From Actinacidiphila yeochonensis CN732 (GTDB lineage: Bacteria > Actinomycetota > Actinomycetes > Streptomycetales > Streptomycetaceae): DNA of 64,000 nucleotides. Positions 32,999-42,791 of this stretch are shown piece after piece. The stretch covers positions 4,154,001 through 4,218,000 of the forward strand of contig NZ_JQNR01000005.1 of assembly GCF_000745345.1 (NCBI RefSeq), read 5' to 3'. The notes under the pieces are model-generated. The model ran no database searches, was not told where the DNA came from, and saw only the letters and a program-made list of their open reading frames with translations. How positions within the stretch are numbered: the stretch's first letter is position 1; each line of letters begins with the position of its first letter. A program made the position numbers and the translations under genes.

Positions 32999-34152
32999 GT
33001 GACGTCAGAACCGTCGAAACCGGAGCCCGGCCCTCCGGCCGGCCCGCTGGCAGGTGTCCGTGTCCTCGAACTGGCCGGCATCGGTCCCGGACCCTTCGCC
33101 GCCATGCTCCTCGCCGACCTGGGCGCCGACGTGGTCCGGGTCGACCGTCCCGGGGGCCAGGGACTGGGCATCGATCCGGCCCACGACGTCACCAACCGCA
33201 ACAAGCGCTCCGTGCTGGTCGACCTCAAGTCCCCCGGAGGCGCCGCCGCCGTGCTCGCCCTGGCGGCACGCGCGGACATCCTCGTCGAGGGCTGGCGCCC
33301 CGGCACCGCCGAACGCCTCGGCGTCGGCCCGGAGCCCTGCCTGGCGCGCAACCCCCGTCTGGTCTACGGCCGGATGACCGGCTGGGGCCAGGACGGCCCG
33401 CTGGCCCCCGCGCGGGCCACGACATCGCCTACATCGCCGTCACCGGAGCGCTGGCCCTCTCCGGGCCGCCCGACGGCGCGCCCACCGCGCCGGCGAACCT
33501 GCTCGGCGACTACGCCGGCGGCGCCCTCTACCTGGTCTCCGGGGTGCTCGCCGCCCTTCACCACGCCCGCGCCCACGGCGTCGGCCAAGTCGTGGACGCG
33601 GCCGTCGTGGACGGCACCGCCCACCTGACCGCCTTCCTCCACGGCATGCGCGCCGCCGGCGCCTGGCAGGACCGGCGCGGCGCCAACCTGCTGGACGGCG
33701 GCGCCCCGTTCTACGGCGTCTACGCCACGCAGGACGGCGGCCACATGGCCGTCGGGGCCCTGGAGGAGCGCTTCTACGGCGAGTTCTGCGACCGCCTCGG
33801 GCTGACCTCCAAGGAGGCCGGACTGCGCGACGACCCGGACAGCTGGCCGCGGCTGCGCGACCGGATAGCCGACCGCTTCCGCACCCGCACGCGCGAGGAG
33901 TGGACGGCCGTCTTCGAGGGCGGGGACGCCTGCGTGGCGCCCGTGCTCGACCTCGGCGAAGCCCCTGGCCATGCCCACCTGGCTGCCCGAGGCACGCTCA
34001 CCTCGTACGCGGGTGCGGTCCAGCCGGCGCCCGCGCCGCGCTTCTCCGCCACCCCGACGGCCCTGCGCCGCCCGCCCGCCCTTCCCGGCGCGAACACCGC
34101 GGAGGTCGCCCGCGACTGGGACGCCCCCGCGCTGGTCCCGACCGCGGACTGA
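32999..34152 (+). pseudogene. Alpha-methylacyl-CoA racemase / CaiB-BaiF CoA-transferase family (frameshifted)
   Basis: Class III CoA-transferase fold. The N-terminal frame reads LAGVRVLELAGIGPGPFAAM, then LLADLGADVVRVDRP and RNKRSVLVDLKSPGG with LVYGRMTGWGQDGPLAP, the AMACR signature. At about 33409-33416 (CCCCCGCGCGG) the frame breaks; one more C gives GHDIAYIAVTGALALSG, continuing to the TGA at 34152 (LLDGGAPFYGVYATQDGGHM). The 1154-nt span is one base short of 385 codons. AMACR epimerises 2-methylacyl-CoA so beta-oxidation can proceed, fitting the thiolase and FadB-like genes just downstream. Probably a deletion error in a C run, since both halves are well conserved. Confidence 0.85.
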
Positions 34153-34203
34153 CGGTCGTGCACCGCGCCCGCACCGCCCGCCCACCTCACCGAAAGGCCC
34201 GAC

Positions 34204-35418
<1,215 letters not shown>

Positions 35419-35594
35419 CGCCCTCAGGACCGCCCACGACGGGCCCACGACGGCCGCGACCACCGCTGACGGCTCTTGACGGCCCTTCGCGGCCCTGAAC
35501 GGCCCGGTCGCCCTCTCGCCACCCGACACCCGCCGCGCATCATGCCCCAGCCCCGCCCACGCCCCCGCACCGGACCCGACGGAGCACCCACCCC

Positions 35595-37769
35595 ATGAGC
35601 GAGCCCACCACCATCCGCTGGGAGCAGGACGACGACGGCGTCGTCACCCTCGTCCTGGACGACCCTTCCCAGTCCGCCAACACGATGAACGCGGCCTTCA
35701 TCACCTCCCTCGACGCCGTCGTCGACCGCCTGGAGGCCGAACGCGACAGTATCCGCGGTGTGATCGTCACATCGGCCAAGAAGACCTTCTTCGCCGGCGG
35801 CGACCTGCGCGACCTGGTGCGCGCCACCCCGGAGACCGCCGAGCAGGTCTTCACCGACTCGCTGCGCGTCAAGCGCGCACTGCGCCGCCTGGAGACCCTC
35901 GGCAGGCCCGTCGTGGCCGCCATCAACGGCGCCGCGCTGGGCGGCGGCTTCGAGATCGCCCTCGCCTGCCACCACCGCGTGGCCCTGGACACGCCCGGCA
36001 CCCGGATCGGCTGCCCGGAGGTGACCCTCGGCCTGCTCCCCGGCGGCGGTGGGGTCGTGCGCACCGTCCGCCTCCTCGGCATCGCCGACGCCCTCCTCAA
36101 GGTGCTGCTCCAGGGCCGCCAGTACGACGCCCCGCACGCCCTGGAGGCCGGCCTGGTCCACGAGACCGCCGCCGACCGCGACGAGCTGCTCACCCGGGCC
36201 CGCGCGTTCGTCGACGCCAACCCCGAAGCCCGCCAGCCCTGGGACGAACCCGGCTACAAGATCCCCGGCGGCACCCCCAGGAGCCCCGCCCTCGCCGCGA
36301 ACCTGCCGGCCTTCCCCGCCAACCTCAGCAAGCAGCTGGCCGGCGCCCCCTACCCGGCACCCCGCAACATCCTGGCCGCCGCGGTGGAGAGTTCCCAGGT
36401 CGACATCGACACGGCCTCCACCATCGAGGCGCGCTACTTCGCCGAGACCGCCTGCGGCCAGACCGCCACGAACATGACGCAGGCGTTCTTCTTCGACATG
36501 CAGGCGGTCAACTCCGGCGCGAGCCGCCCCAAGGACGTTCCCGTCCGCAAGGCCGCCAAGGTGGCCGTCCTGGGAGCCGGCATGATGGGCGCCGGCATCG
36601 CCTACTCCTGCGCCCGGGCCGGTCTTCAGGTCGTCCTCAAGGACGTCACCCCGGAGGCCGCCGAACGAGGCAAGGCCCACTCCGCCGCCCTGCTCGACAA
36701 GGCCCTGGCCAAAGGCCGCACCACCCCCGAGAAGCGCGACGCCCTGCTCAGCAGGATCACCCCCACCGCCGACCCCGCGGACCTGGCCGGCTGCGACACC
36801 GTCATCGAGGCCGTCTTCGAGGACGCCGCCCTCAAACACAAGGTATTCCAGGAGGCCGAGGGCGCCGTGGCGCCCGACGCCCTGCTGTGCTCCAACACCT
36901 CGACCCTGCCCATCACCGCCCTCGCCGAAGGCGTCGGGCGCCAGGCCGACTTCGTCGGCCTGCACTTCTTCTCGCCCGTGGACCGCATGCCGCTGGTGGA
37001 GATCATCCGCGGCCGCGCCACCGGCGACGAGGCACTGGCCCGCGCCTTCGACCTGGTGCGGCAGATCCGCAAGACGCCCATCGTGGTCAACGACTCCCGG
37101 GGCTTCTTCACCTCCCGGGTGATCGGCCAGTTCATCAACGAGGGCATCGCCATGGTCGGCGAGGGCGTCCCCGCAGCGTCCGTCGAGCAGGCCGCCGCCC
37201 AGGCCGGCTACCCGGCCAAGGTGCTCTCCCTCGTCGACGAGCTCACCCTCACCCTGCCGCGCCGGATCAGGGCCGAGGCGCGCGCCGCCGTCGAAGCCGC
37301 CGGCGGCACCTGGCGGCCCCACCCCGCCGACGAGGTCGTGGACCGCATGGTCGACGAGTTCAAGCGCCCCGGACGCAGCGGCGAAGCCGGCTTCTACGAG
37401 TACGAGGACGGTCACAGGACCCGGCTGTGGCCGGGACTCGCCGAGCATTTCGGCCGCCCCGGCGCCGAGAGCGCCGTGCCCTTCCGCGACCTGCGCGAAC
37501 GCATGCTCTTCGCCGAGGCGCTGGAAACGGTGCGGCTGCTGGAGGAGGGCGTGCTGACCTCCGTCGCCGACGCCAACATCGGCTCCCTGCTGGGCATCGG
37601 CTTCCCGGCCTGGACCGGTGGCGTCCTCCAGTACGTCAACGGGTACGAGGGCGGTCCGGCCGGCTTCCTCGCGCGGGCCCGCGAGCTCGCCGCCGCCTAC
37701 GGCGAACGGTTCAGCCCGCCCGCGCTGTTGGAGCGGAAGGCCGCGTGCGGCGAGCCCTTCACCGACTGA
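35595..37769 (+). CDS. FadB-like multifunctional enoyl-CoA hydratase / 3-hydroxyacyl-CoA dehydrogenase
   Basis: A 724-residue fusion. The N-terminal crotonase domain (1-190) shows KKTFFAGGDLRDLV and INGAALGGGFEIALACHHR. The NAD-binding domain starts at AKVAVLGAGMMGAGIAYSCA near 318, with NTSTLPITALAEGV and GLHFFSPVDRMPLVEIIRG; two C-terminal 3HCDH domains follow (FFTSRVIGQFINEGIAMVGE, then LLGIGFPAWTGGVLQYVN). It would hydrate enoyl-CoA and oxidise the 3-hydroxyacyl-CoA, supplying the thiolase encoded just before it. About 175 bp separate the two genes with no clear promoter. A terminator hairpin follows. Confidence 0.94.
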   Translation: MSEPTTIRWEQDDDGVVTLVLDDPSQSANTMNAAFITSLDAVVDRLEAERDSIRGVIVTSAKKTFFAGGDLRDLVRATPETAEQVFTDSLRVKRALRRLETLGRPVVAAINGAALGGGFEIALACHHRVALDTPGTRIGCPEVTLGLLPGGGGVVRTVRLLGIADALLKVLLQGRQYDAPHALEAGLVHETAADRDELLTRARAFVDANPEARQPWDEPGYKIPGGTPRSPALAANLPAFPANLSKQLAGAPYPAPRNILAAAVESSQVDIDTASTIEARYFAETACGQTATNMTQAFFFDMQAVNSGASRPKDVPVRKAAKVAVLGAGMMGAGIAYSCARAGLQVVLKDVTPEAAERGKAHSAALLDKALAKGRTTPEKRDALLSRITPTADPADLAGCDTVIEAVFEDAALKHKVFQEAEGAVAPDALLCSNTSTLPITALAEGVGRQADFVGLHFFSPVDRMPLVEIIRGRATGDEALARAFDLVRQIRKTPIVVNDSRGFFTSRVIGQFINEGIAMVGEGVPAASVEQAAAQAGYPAKVLSLVDELTLTLPRRIRAEARAAVEAAGGTWRPHPADEVVDRMVDEFKRPGRSGEAGFYEYEDGHRTRLWPGLAEHFGRPGAESAVPFRDLRERMLFAEALETVRLLEEGVLTSVADANIGSLLGIGFPAWTGGVLQYVNGYEGGPAGFLARARELAAAYGERFSPPALLERKAACGEPFTD

Positions 37770-37788
37770 GCGGCCACGCGCCTCCGGC

Positions 37789-37822
37789 GTAAGGACCGCT
37801 TTCCAGACGGTCCGGTCCTTAC
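37789..37822 (+). terminator. Terminator of the beta-oxidation cluster
   Basis: 10-bp arms GTAAGGACCG / CGGTCCTTAC with a 14-nt loop, 20 bp after the FadB-like stop. Confidence 0.8.
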
Positions 37823-38043
37823 CGCCCACCCGGTCCCCGAGGTCAGCGGCCGGCGGCACACCCGAAAGGGCCACCCGCCGGCCTACCAGCGGCCGGCGGG
37901 GCGCACCCCGCCGCGGGCTCCCCGCCGGCGGTCTCCGCCCCACGCCTCACCACCTTCGCCGACGCACGCTGAAAAGCCGTCAGCAGGACGGAGACAAGCG
38001 GCGGCCGCGCCGGCGGGGCCAGGGAGCCGTCCAAGCGCTGCCA

Positions 38044-38110
38044 GCGCCGACGAAGCGCCGACGAAGCGTCGATGAGCGCCGATGACGCGTCGACGAAGCG
38101 CCGATAAGAG
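38044..38110. repeat. 11-bp tandem repeat (unit GCGCCGACGAA and variants)
   Basis: About six degenerate copies (GCGCCGACGAA, GCGTCGATGA, GCGCCGATGA, CGCGTCGACGAA, GCGCCGATAAG) of 10-12 bp end 30 bp before the GNAT gene. Confidence 0.65.
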
Positions 38111-38139
38111 GATGCGCACGCCCGGGCGGCGCTGCCAGG

Positions 38140-38661
38140 ATGCCCGGCGTGACAGCAGACCCCGGCCTGCGGGCGCCCCTGAGCGTGCGGCCCCACCCCG
38201 TGGCCGCCCCGGAGTCGCAGGCCCTCCTGCGGCGCTACTACACCGAGTTGGTCAGCCGGTACCACGGCCGGCCCACCGACGACGCCGAGGTCTCCGCGGT
38301 GCTCGCCGAGGAGCCCAGCGACGACCTGACCCGCCCCACCGGCGAGTTCACCGTCGCCCGGCTCGACGGCATCCCTGTCGGCTGCGCGGGGGTGCGCGCG
38401 GTGAGCGGCGCCACCGTCGAACTCACCCGCGTCTACGTCGCCCCCGAGGCCCGTCGCCGCGGCGTCGCCTCGGTACTGGTGGCCGCTGCCGAGGAGCTGG
38501 CCCGGGAGGCGTTCGGCGCCTCGCGTATGCGGCTGGACACCCGCCGCGACCTGGTGGAGGCCCGTGCCCTGTACGCCCGGCTCGGCTACCAGGAGGTGGC
38601 GGCCTTCAACCGCAGCCCCTACGCCGACCACTGGTTCGAGAAGCCGCTGAGCCGTACCTGA
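38140..38661 (+). CDS. GNAT family N-acetyltransferase
   Basis: A 173-residue acetyltransferase. The acetyl-CoA-binding segment is ELTRVYVAPEARRRGVASVL near residue 100, with the R-R-x-G-x-A loop, followed by MRLDTRRDLVEARALYARLG and YQEVAAFN, the usual C-terminal half. It would move an acetyl group to an amine on a small molecule or protein; the acceptor is unknown. The ATG at 38140 and GTG at 38149 are both possible starts and neither has a clear ribosome site. Preceded by a tandem repeat, followed by tex on the same strand. Confidence 0.88.
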   Translation: MPGVTADPGLRAPLSVRPHPVAAPESQALLRRYYTELVSRYHGRPTDDAEVSAVLAEEPSDDLTRPTGEFTVARLDGIPVGCAGVRAVSGATVELTRVYVAPEARRRGVASVLVAAAEELAREAFGASRMRLDTRRDLVEARALYARLGYQEVAAFNRSPYADHWFEKPLSRT

Positions 38662-38837
38662 CCCAGCGCCGCAGCCGCGCCACGCCGCCGTGCCGTCCGG
38701 GGAGCCCGCCTTCCCGTACCCGGCCGCCGCCTCCTCTACGATGCAGACGAACGGCGGACAGCCGCCAGACGGCGGGCCCGCGAACGGGCCCCCTCCGCGC
38801 GGCGGGCGAGCTTAGGAGCGAGATCATCAGCGGCAAC

Positions 38838-41198
38838 GTGTCGGTCGAAGCCAGGATCGCCGAGGAACTCGGCGTACGCGAAGGACAGGTCAGGGCGGCC
38901 GTCGACCTGCTGGACGGCGGAGCCACCGTCCCGTTCGTCGCCCGCTACCGCAAGGAGGCCACCGGCGCGCTGGACGACGCCCAGCTGCGTGCCCTGGAGG
39001 AGCGCCTGCGCTACCTGCGGGAGCTCGACGAGCGCCGGGCGGCCGTCCTGGAGTCCATCGAGGCGCAGGGCAAGCTGGACGACGCGCTGCGCGCCCAGAT
39101 CGAGGCCGCCGACTCCAAGGCACGCCTGGAGGACATCTACCTGCCCTACAAGCCCAAGCGCCGTACCAAGGCGCAGATCGCCCGTGAGGCGGGCCTTGAG
39201 CCCCTCGCCGACGCGCTGCTGGCCGACCCCGGCGTCGACCCGCAGGCGGAGGCCGCGCGCTACGTCGACGCGGACAAGGGCGTGGCCGACGCGTCCGCCG
39301 CCCTCGACGGGGCCCGAGCCGTCCTCACCGAGCGCTTCTCGGAGGACGCCGACCTGGTGGGCGAGCTGCGCGAGCGCATGTGGCAGCGCGGCCGGCTGGT
39401 CGCCAAGGTCCGTGAGGGCAAGGAGGAGCAGGGCGCGAAGTTCTCCGACTACTTCGACTTCGCCGAGCCCTTCACCAAGCTGCCCTCCCACCGGGTGCTG
39501 GCCATGCTCCGCGGCGAGAAGGAGGAGGTCCTCGACCTCACCCTGGAGCCCGAGGAGCCCACCGACGGCCCCACCAGCTACGAGCGGCGCATCGCCCAGC
39601 GCTTCGGCGTCGCCGACCGCGGCCGGCCCGGCGACCAGTGGCTCGCCGACACCGTCCGCTGGGCCTGGCGCACCCGCTTCCTCGTCCGGCTCGGCATCGA
39701 CCTGCGCGTCCAACTGCGGCAGAACGCCGAGGACGAGGCGGTTCGGGTCTTCGCGGCCAACCTGCGGGACCTGCTGCTCGCCGCGCCCGCCGGCACCCGC
39801 GCCACCATGGGGCTCGACCCCGGTCTGCGCACCGGCGTCAAGGTCGCGGTCGTCGACGGCACCGGCAAGGTCGTCGCCACCGACACCATCTACCCGCACG
39901 TCCCCCGCAACCGCTGGGACGAGTCCCTGGCCACCCTGGCGCGCCTGGCCGCGGCTCACCAGGTGGATCTCATCGCCATCGGCAACGGCACCGCCTCCCG
40001 GGAGACCGACAAGCTCGCCGGCGAGCTGATCAGGAACCACCCCGAGCTCAAGCTCACCAAGGCCGTGGTCTCCGAGGCCGGCGCCTCCGTCTACTCGGCC
40101 TCCGCGTACGCCTCGGCCGAACTGCCCGACATGGACGTCTCCCTGCGCGGGGCCGTGTCCATCGCCCGCCGCCTCCAGGACCCGCTGGCCGAGCTGGTGA
40201 AGATCGACCCGCGCTCCATCGGCGTGGGCCAGTACCAGCACGACCTTTCCGAGGCGAAGCTGTCGCGCTCCCTGGACGCCGTCGTGGAGGACTGCGTCAA
40301 CGGCGTCGGCGTCGACGTCAACACCGCCTCGGTGCCGCTGCTGCGCCGGGTCTCGGGCGTCACCGAGGGCCTGGCCGCGAACATCGTCTCGCACCGCGAC
40401 GCCAACGGGCCGTTCCGCACCCGCAGGCAGCTCAAGGACGTCGCCCGGCTGGGTCCCAAGGCGTACGAGCAGTGCGCCGGCTTCCTGCGCATCCAGGGCG
40501 GCGAGGACCCGCTGGACGCCTCCAGCGTGCACCCGGAGTCCTACCCGGTGGTGCGGCGGATCAGCGCCAGCGCGCAGACCGACATCCCCTCGCTGATCGG
40601 CAACACCGCGGTCCTGCGCGGTCTGCGCCCGAAGGAGTTCGTCGACGACTCCTTCGGCCTGCCCACGGTCACCGACATCCTCGCCGAGCTGGAGAAGCCC
40701 GGCCGGGACCCGCGCCCGGCCTTCAGGACCGCCGCCTTCAAGGAGGGCGTCGAGGCGATGACCGACCTCCGCCCGGGGATGATCCTGGAGGGCGTGGTCA
40801 CCAACGTGGCGGCGTTCGGCGCCTTCGTGGACGTCGGTGTCCACCAGGACGGCCTCGTCCACGTCTCCGCGCTGTCCGACGCGTACGTCTCCGACCCGCG
40901 CGAGGTCGTCAAGCCGGGTGACATCGTCCGCGTCAAGGTGCTCGACGTCGACCTCCCGCGCAAGCGGATCTCGCTGACACTCCGCCTGGAGGACGAGGCC
41001 CGGTCGCAGCGCGGCGGCGGGGCCGGCCGCGGCAATCCGCCTCGGCAGGGGGGAAACCCGCCCCGCCAGGGCGGACGCGGCGGTCAGGGCGGCCAGGGCG
41101 GCGGTCAGGGCGGCCAGCGGCGCGGATCGGATCAGCCCGCCCCCGGCGGGGCGATGGCCGACGCGTTGCGCCGCGCGGGCCTGACCGGGGGCCGCTGA
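38838..41198 (+). CDS. tex: Tex family RNA-binding transcription accessory protein
   Basis: A 786-residue Tex protein. Domains in order: N-terminal helical Tex domain (IAEELGVREGQVRAAVDLLD, then ATVPFVARYRKEATGALDD), a YqgF/RNase-H-like domain near 320 (TMGLDPGLRTGVKVAVVDG), helix-hairpin-helix motifs near 500 (NTASVPLLRRVSGVTEGLAA) and a C-terminal S1 domain near 650 (GMILEGVVTNVAAFGAFVDV). The tail is a Gly/Arg/Gln-rich extension (GGRGGQGGQGGGQGGQRRG). Tex binds nucleic acid and affects transcription and stress tolerance. The GTG start at 38838 is chosen because MSVEARIAEELG fits the family N-terminus, but GGAG is about 22 nt away, so the start is not certain. Confidence 0.92.
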   Translation: MSVEARIAEELGVREGQVRAAVDLLDGGATVPFVARYRKEATGALDDAQLRALEERLRYLRELDERRAAVLESIEAQGKLDDALRAQIEAADSKARLEDIYLPYKPKRRTKAQIAREAGLEPLADALLADPGVDPQAEAARYVDADKGVADASAALDGARAVLTERFSEDADLVGELRERMWQRGRLVAKVREGKEEQGAKFSDYFDFAEPFTKLPSHRVLAMLRGEKEEVLDLTLEPEEPTDGPTSYERRIAQRFGVADRGRPGDQWLADTVRWAWRTRFLVRLGIDLRVQLRQNAEDEAVRVFAANLRDLLLAAPAGTRATMGLDPGLRTGVKVAVVDGTGKVVATDTIYPHVPRNRWDESLATLARLAAAHQVDLIAIGNGTASRETDKLAGELIRNHPELKLTKAVVSEAGASVYSASAYASAELPDMDVSLRGAVSIARRLQDPLAELVKIDPRSIGVGQYQHDLSEAKLSRSLDAVVEDCVNGVGVDVNTASVPLLRRVSGVTEGLAANIVSHRDANGPFRTRRQLKDVARLGPKAYEQCAGFLRIQGGEDPLDASSVHPESYPVVRRISASAQTDIPSLIGNTAVLRGLRPKEFVDDSFGLPTVTDILAELEKPGRDPRPAFRTAAFKEGVEAMTDLRPGMILEGVVTNVAAFGAFVDVGVHQDGLVHVSALSDAYVSDPREVVKPGDIVRVKVLDVDLPRKRISLTLRLEDEARSQRGGGAGRGNPPRQGGNPPRQGGRGGQGGQGGGQGGQRRGSDQPAPGGAMADALRRAGLTGGR

Positions 41199-41362
41199 GC
41201 TCCGCTCCGTCCAGCCGCCGCGGGGGCGGGACGCCGTAGACCGGGGCGTCCCACCCCCCCAGCGGCACGGCGGGAGCCGGGAACCGGACTCCCCCGCCGA
41301 GCGTTCACAGGTAGCAGAGGCGAGGACGCGGCGCGTACCGCCGCGGAACGGAGGCGGGGAGC

Positions 41363-41545
41363 ATGACCAGTCGTGGAAAGGTCGCCGTCGGCGGCGTGGC
41401 GGTGGGGCTGATCCTGCTGCTGTGGATTCCCTGGTGGCTGTCGGTCCTGATCGTCCTGGGCGTCCCGGCGGTGGCCTACTTCAGCCTGGACTCGTCCCAG
41501 CGGCGCCGCCTGCGCCGGATCTCCCGCCGGCAAATCGGTCGCTGA
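41363..41545 (+). CDS. Small membrane protein (60 aa)
   Basis: A 60-residue protein with one long hydrophobic region (VAVGGVAVGLILLLWIPWWL, then SVLIVLGVPAVAYFSL), probably two close helices, and a strongly basic tail QRRRLRRISRRQIGR. The ATG follows GGAGG at a normal distance. I recognise no family. It sits between tex and the MOSC gene on the same strand. A basic tail of this kind could contact acidic lipids or RNA, but nothing firm can be said. Confidence 0.7.
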   Translation: MTSRGKVAVGGVAVGLILLLWIPWWLSVLIVLGVPAVAYFSLDSSQRRRLRRISRRQIGR

Positions 41546-41604
41546 CCTGGACGCTCCAGCGTAGGGTCGGTTGCCAGGCAGGGCGTCCGACCGAGGGGGA
41601 TCCC

Positions 41605-42150
41605 ATGGACAGCGGTACCGTCGTCGCGGTCAGCCGGGACGGGGACCACCGGTTCAGCAAGCCCGTGCGCAGCCGCATCCGCCTGCTGGCCGGCCTCGGT
41701 GTCGAGGGCGACGCCCACCTCGGCACCACCGTCCAGCACCGGTCCCGGGTCAGGCGGGACCCCACCCAGCCCAACCTGCGCCAGGTCCACCTGATGCGCG
41801 CCGAGCTCTTCGAGGAGCTGAGCGCGAGCGGGTACGAGGTGGGGCCCGGCGAACTCGGCGAGAACATCACCACGCGCGGCCTGGACCTGCACTCCCTGCC
41901 CACCGGCACCCTGCTGCGGATCGGCGGTGAGGCCGTCGTGGAGATCACCGGCCTGCGCAACCCCTGCCGCCAGATCGAGGCATTCCGCAGCGGCCTCCTC
42001 AAGCAGGTCGTCGGGCACGACGCCGACGGCGGCGTCGTCCGCAGGGCAGGCGTTATGGGTGTCGTCGTGGCCGGCGGGACGGTGAAGCCGGGCGACCCCG
42101 TAGTCGTGGAACTGCCCGCCGGCCCGCACCGTCCGCTGGAAAAGGTCTGA
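41605..42150 (+). CDS. MOSC domain protein
   Basis: A 181-residue protein that is a MOSC domain from end to end. Marks include GLGVEGDAHLGTTVQHRSRV near residue 32, QVHLMRAELFEEL near 62, PGELGENITTRGLDLHSLPT near 85 and GLRNPCRQIEAF near 120, whose Cys corresponds to the conserved MOSC cysteine. MOSC domains handle molybdenum cofactor or carry sulfur. The ATG at 41605 is favoured because it follows a GGGGGAT stretch and the family N-terminus begins here. It is followed after 7 bp by a NADAR gene and after 7 more by a CoA-disulfide-reductase-like gene, a tight three-gene operon. Confidence 0.9.
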   Translation: MDSGTVVAVSRDGDHRFSKPVRSRIRLLAGLGVEGDAHLGTTVQHRSRVRRDPTQPNLRQVHLMRAELFEELSASGYEVGPGELGENITTRGLDLHSLPTGTLLRIGGEAVVEITGLRNPCRQIEAFRSGLLKQVVGHDADGGVVRRAGVMGVVVAGGTVKPGDPVVVELPAGPHRPLEKV

Positions 42151-42157
42151 AGGTCCG

Positions 42158-42784
42158 ATGACGACCGCACACGCGATCGGCGTACCAGGTGACGCGGCGC
42201 GCCCGGCCGGGGCAGTCCGGTGCGTCGACGCCCTCGTCGCCCACCTCGACGCCAAGGGCAGCGCGAAGTACCTGTACTTCTGGGGCCACCGTCCGCAGCG
42301 CGACGGCTCGGTGGGCACCGGGTGCCTGAGCCAGTGGTGGCCGTCCCCCTTCACGGTCGACGGCGTCGCCCATGCCACGGCGGAGCACTGGATGATGGCC
42401 GGCAAGGCCCGCCTCTTCGGTGACACCGACGCCGAGGAGCGCGCTCTGGCGGCGCCCCACCCCAAGGCGGCCAAGTCCGTCGGCCGCGCCGTACGCGGCT
42501 TCGACGAGGAGATCTGGTGCCGGGAGCGCTATGCCCTCGTCGTCCAGGGCAGCGTCCACAAGTTCCGCGCCCATCCCGACCTGCGGGCGTTCCTTGCGGG
42601 CACCCGGCGCAGGGTGCTGGTGGAGGCCAGCCCGCTGGACCGGGTCTGGGGCATCGGCCTGGCGGCCGACGACGAGCGGGCCGCCAACCCCCGCTCCTGG
42701 CGCGGCCTGAACCTGCTCGGCTTCGCCCTGATGGAGGCACGCGAACGCCTTGCCGCGGAGGACACGGCCGGGGCGGCCGAGTGA
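42158..42784 (+). CDS. NADAR domain protein (YbiA-like)
   Basis: A 208-residue NADAR-family protein. Conserved parts: YLYFWGHRPQRDGSVGTGCL, then QWWPSPFTVDGVAHATAEHW near residue 60, MMAGKARLFGD, and LDRVWGIGLAADDERAANPR with SWRGLNLLGFALME near the end. NADAR proteins act on ADP-ribose-linked substrates: some remove ADP-ribose from guanosine in DNA as antitoxins to DarT, others are N-glycosidases in riboflavin metabolism. No DarT-like toxin gene is adjacent. It lies 7 bp after the MOSC stop and 7 bp before the next start, so the three are likely co-transcribed. Confidence 0.92.
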   Translation: MTTAHAIGVPGDAARPAGAVRCVDALVAHLDAKGSAKYLYFWGHRPQRDGSVGTGCLSQWWPSPFTVDGVAHATAEHWMMAGKARLFGDTDAEERALAAPHPKAAKSVGRAVRGFDEEIWCRERYALVVQGSVHKFRAHPDLRAFLAGTRRRVLVEASPLDRVWGIGLAADDERAANPRSWRGLNLLGFALMEARERLAAEDTAGAAE

Positions 42785-42791
42785 CCGCGGC

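Larger units (their letters stand above)
37770..38139. other. Intergenic region: terminator, G/C hairpins and an 11-bp tandem repeat
   Basis: No gene. It holds the terminator at 37789-37822, several GCCGGCGG-type inverted repeats at about 37848-37945, and the tandem repeat at 38044-38110 that runs up to the GNAT start. Confidence 0.55.

Noticed and set aside
42158..42784. NADAR gene as part of a DarT toxin-antitoxin pair
   Set aside because: No DarT-like ADP-ribosyltransferase gene on either side; neighbours are MOSC and a CoA-disulfide-reductase-like gene.
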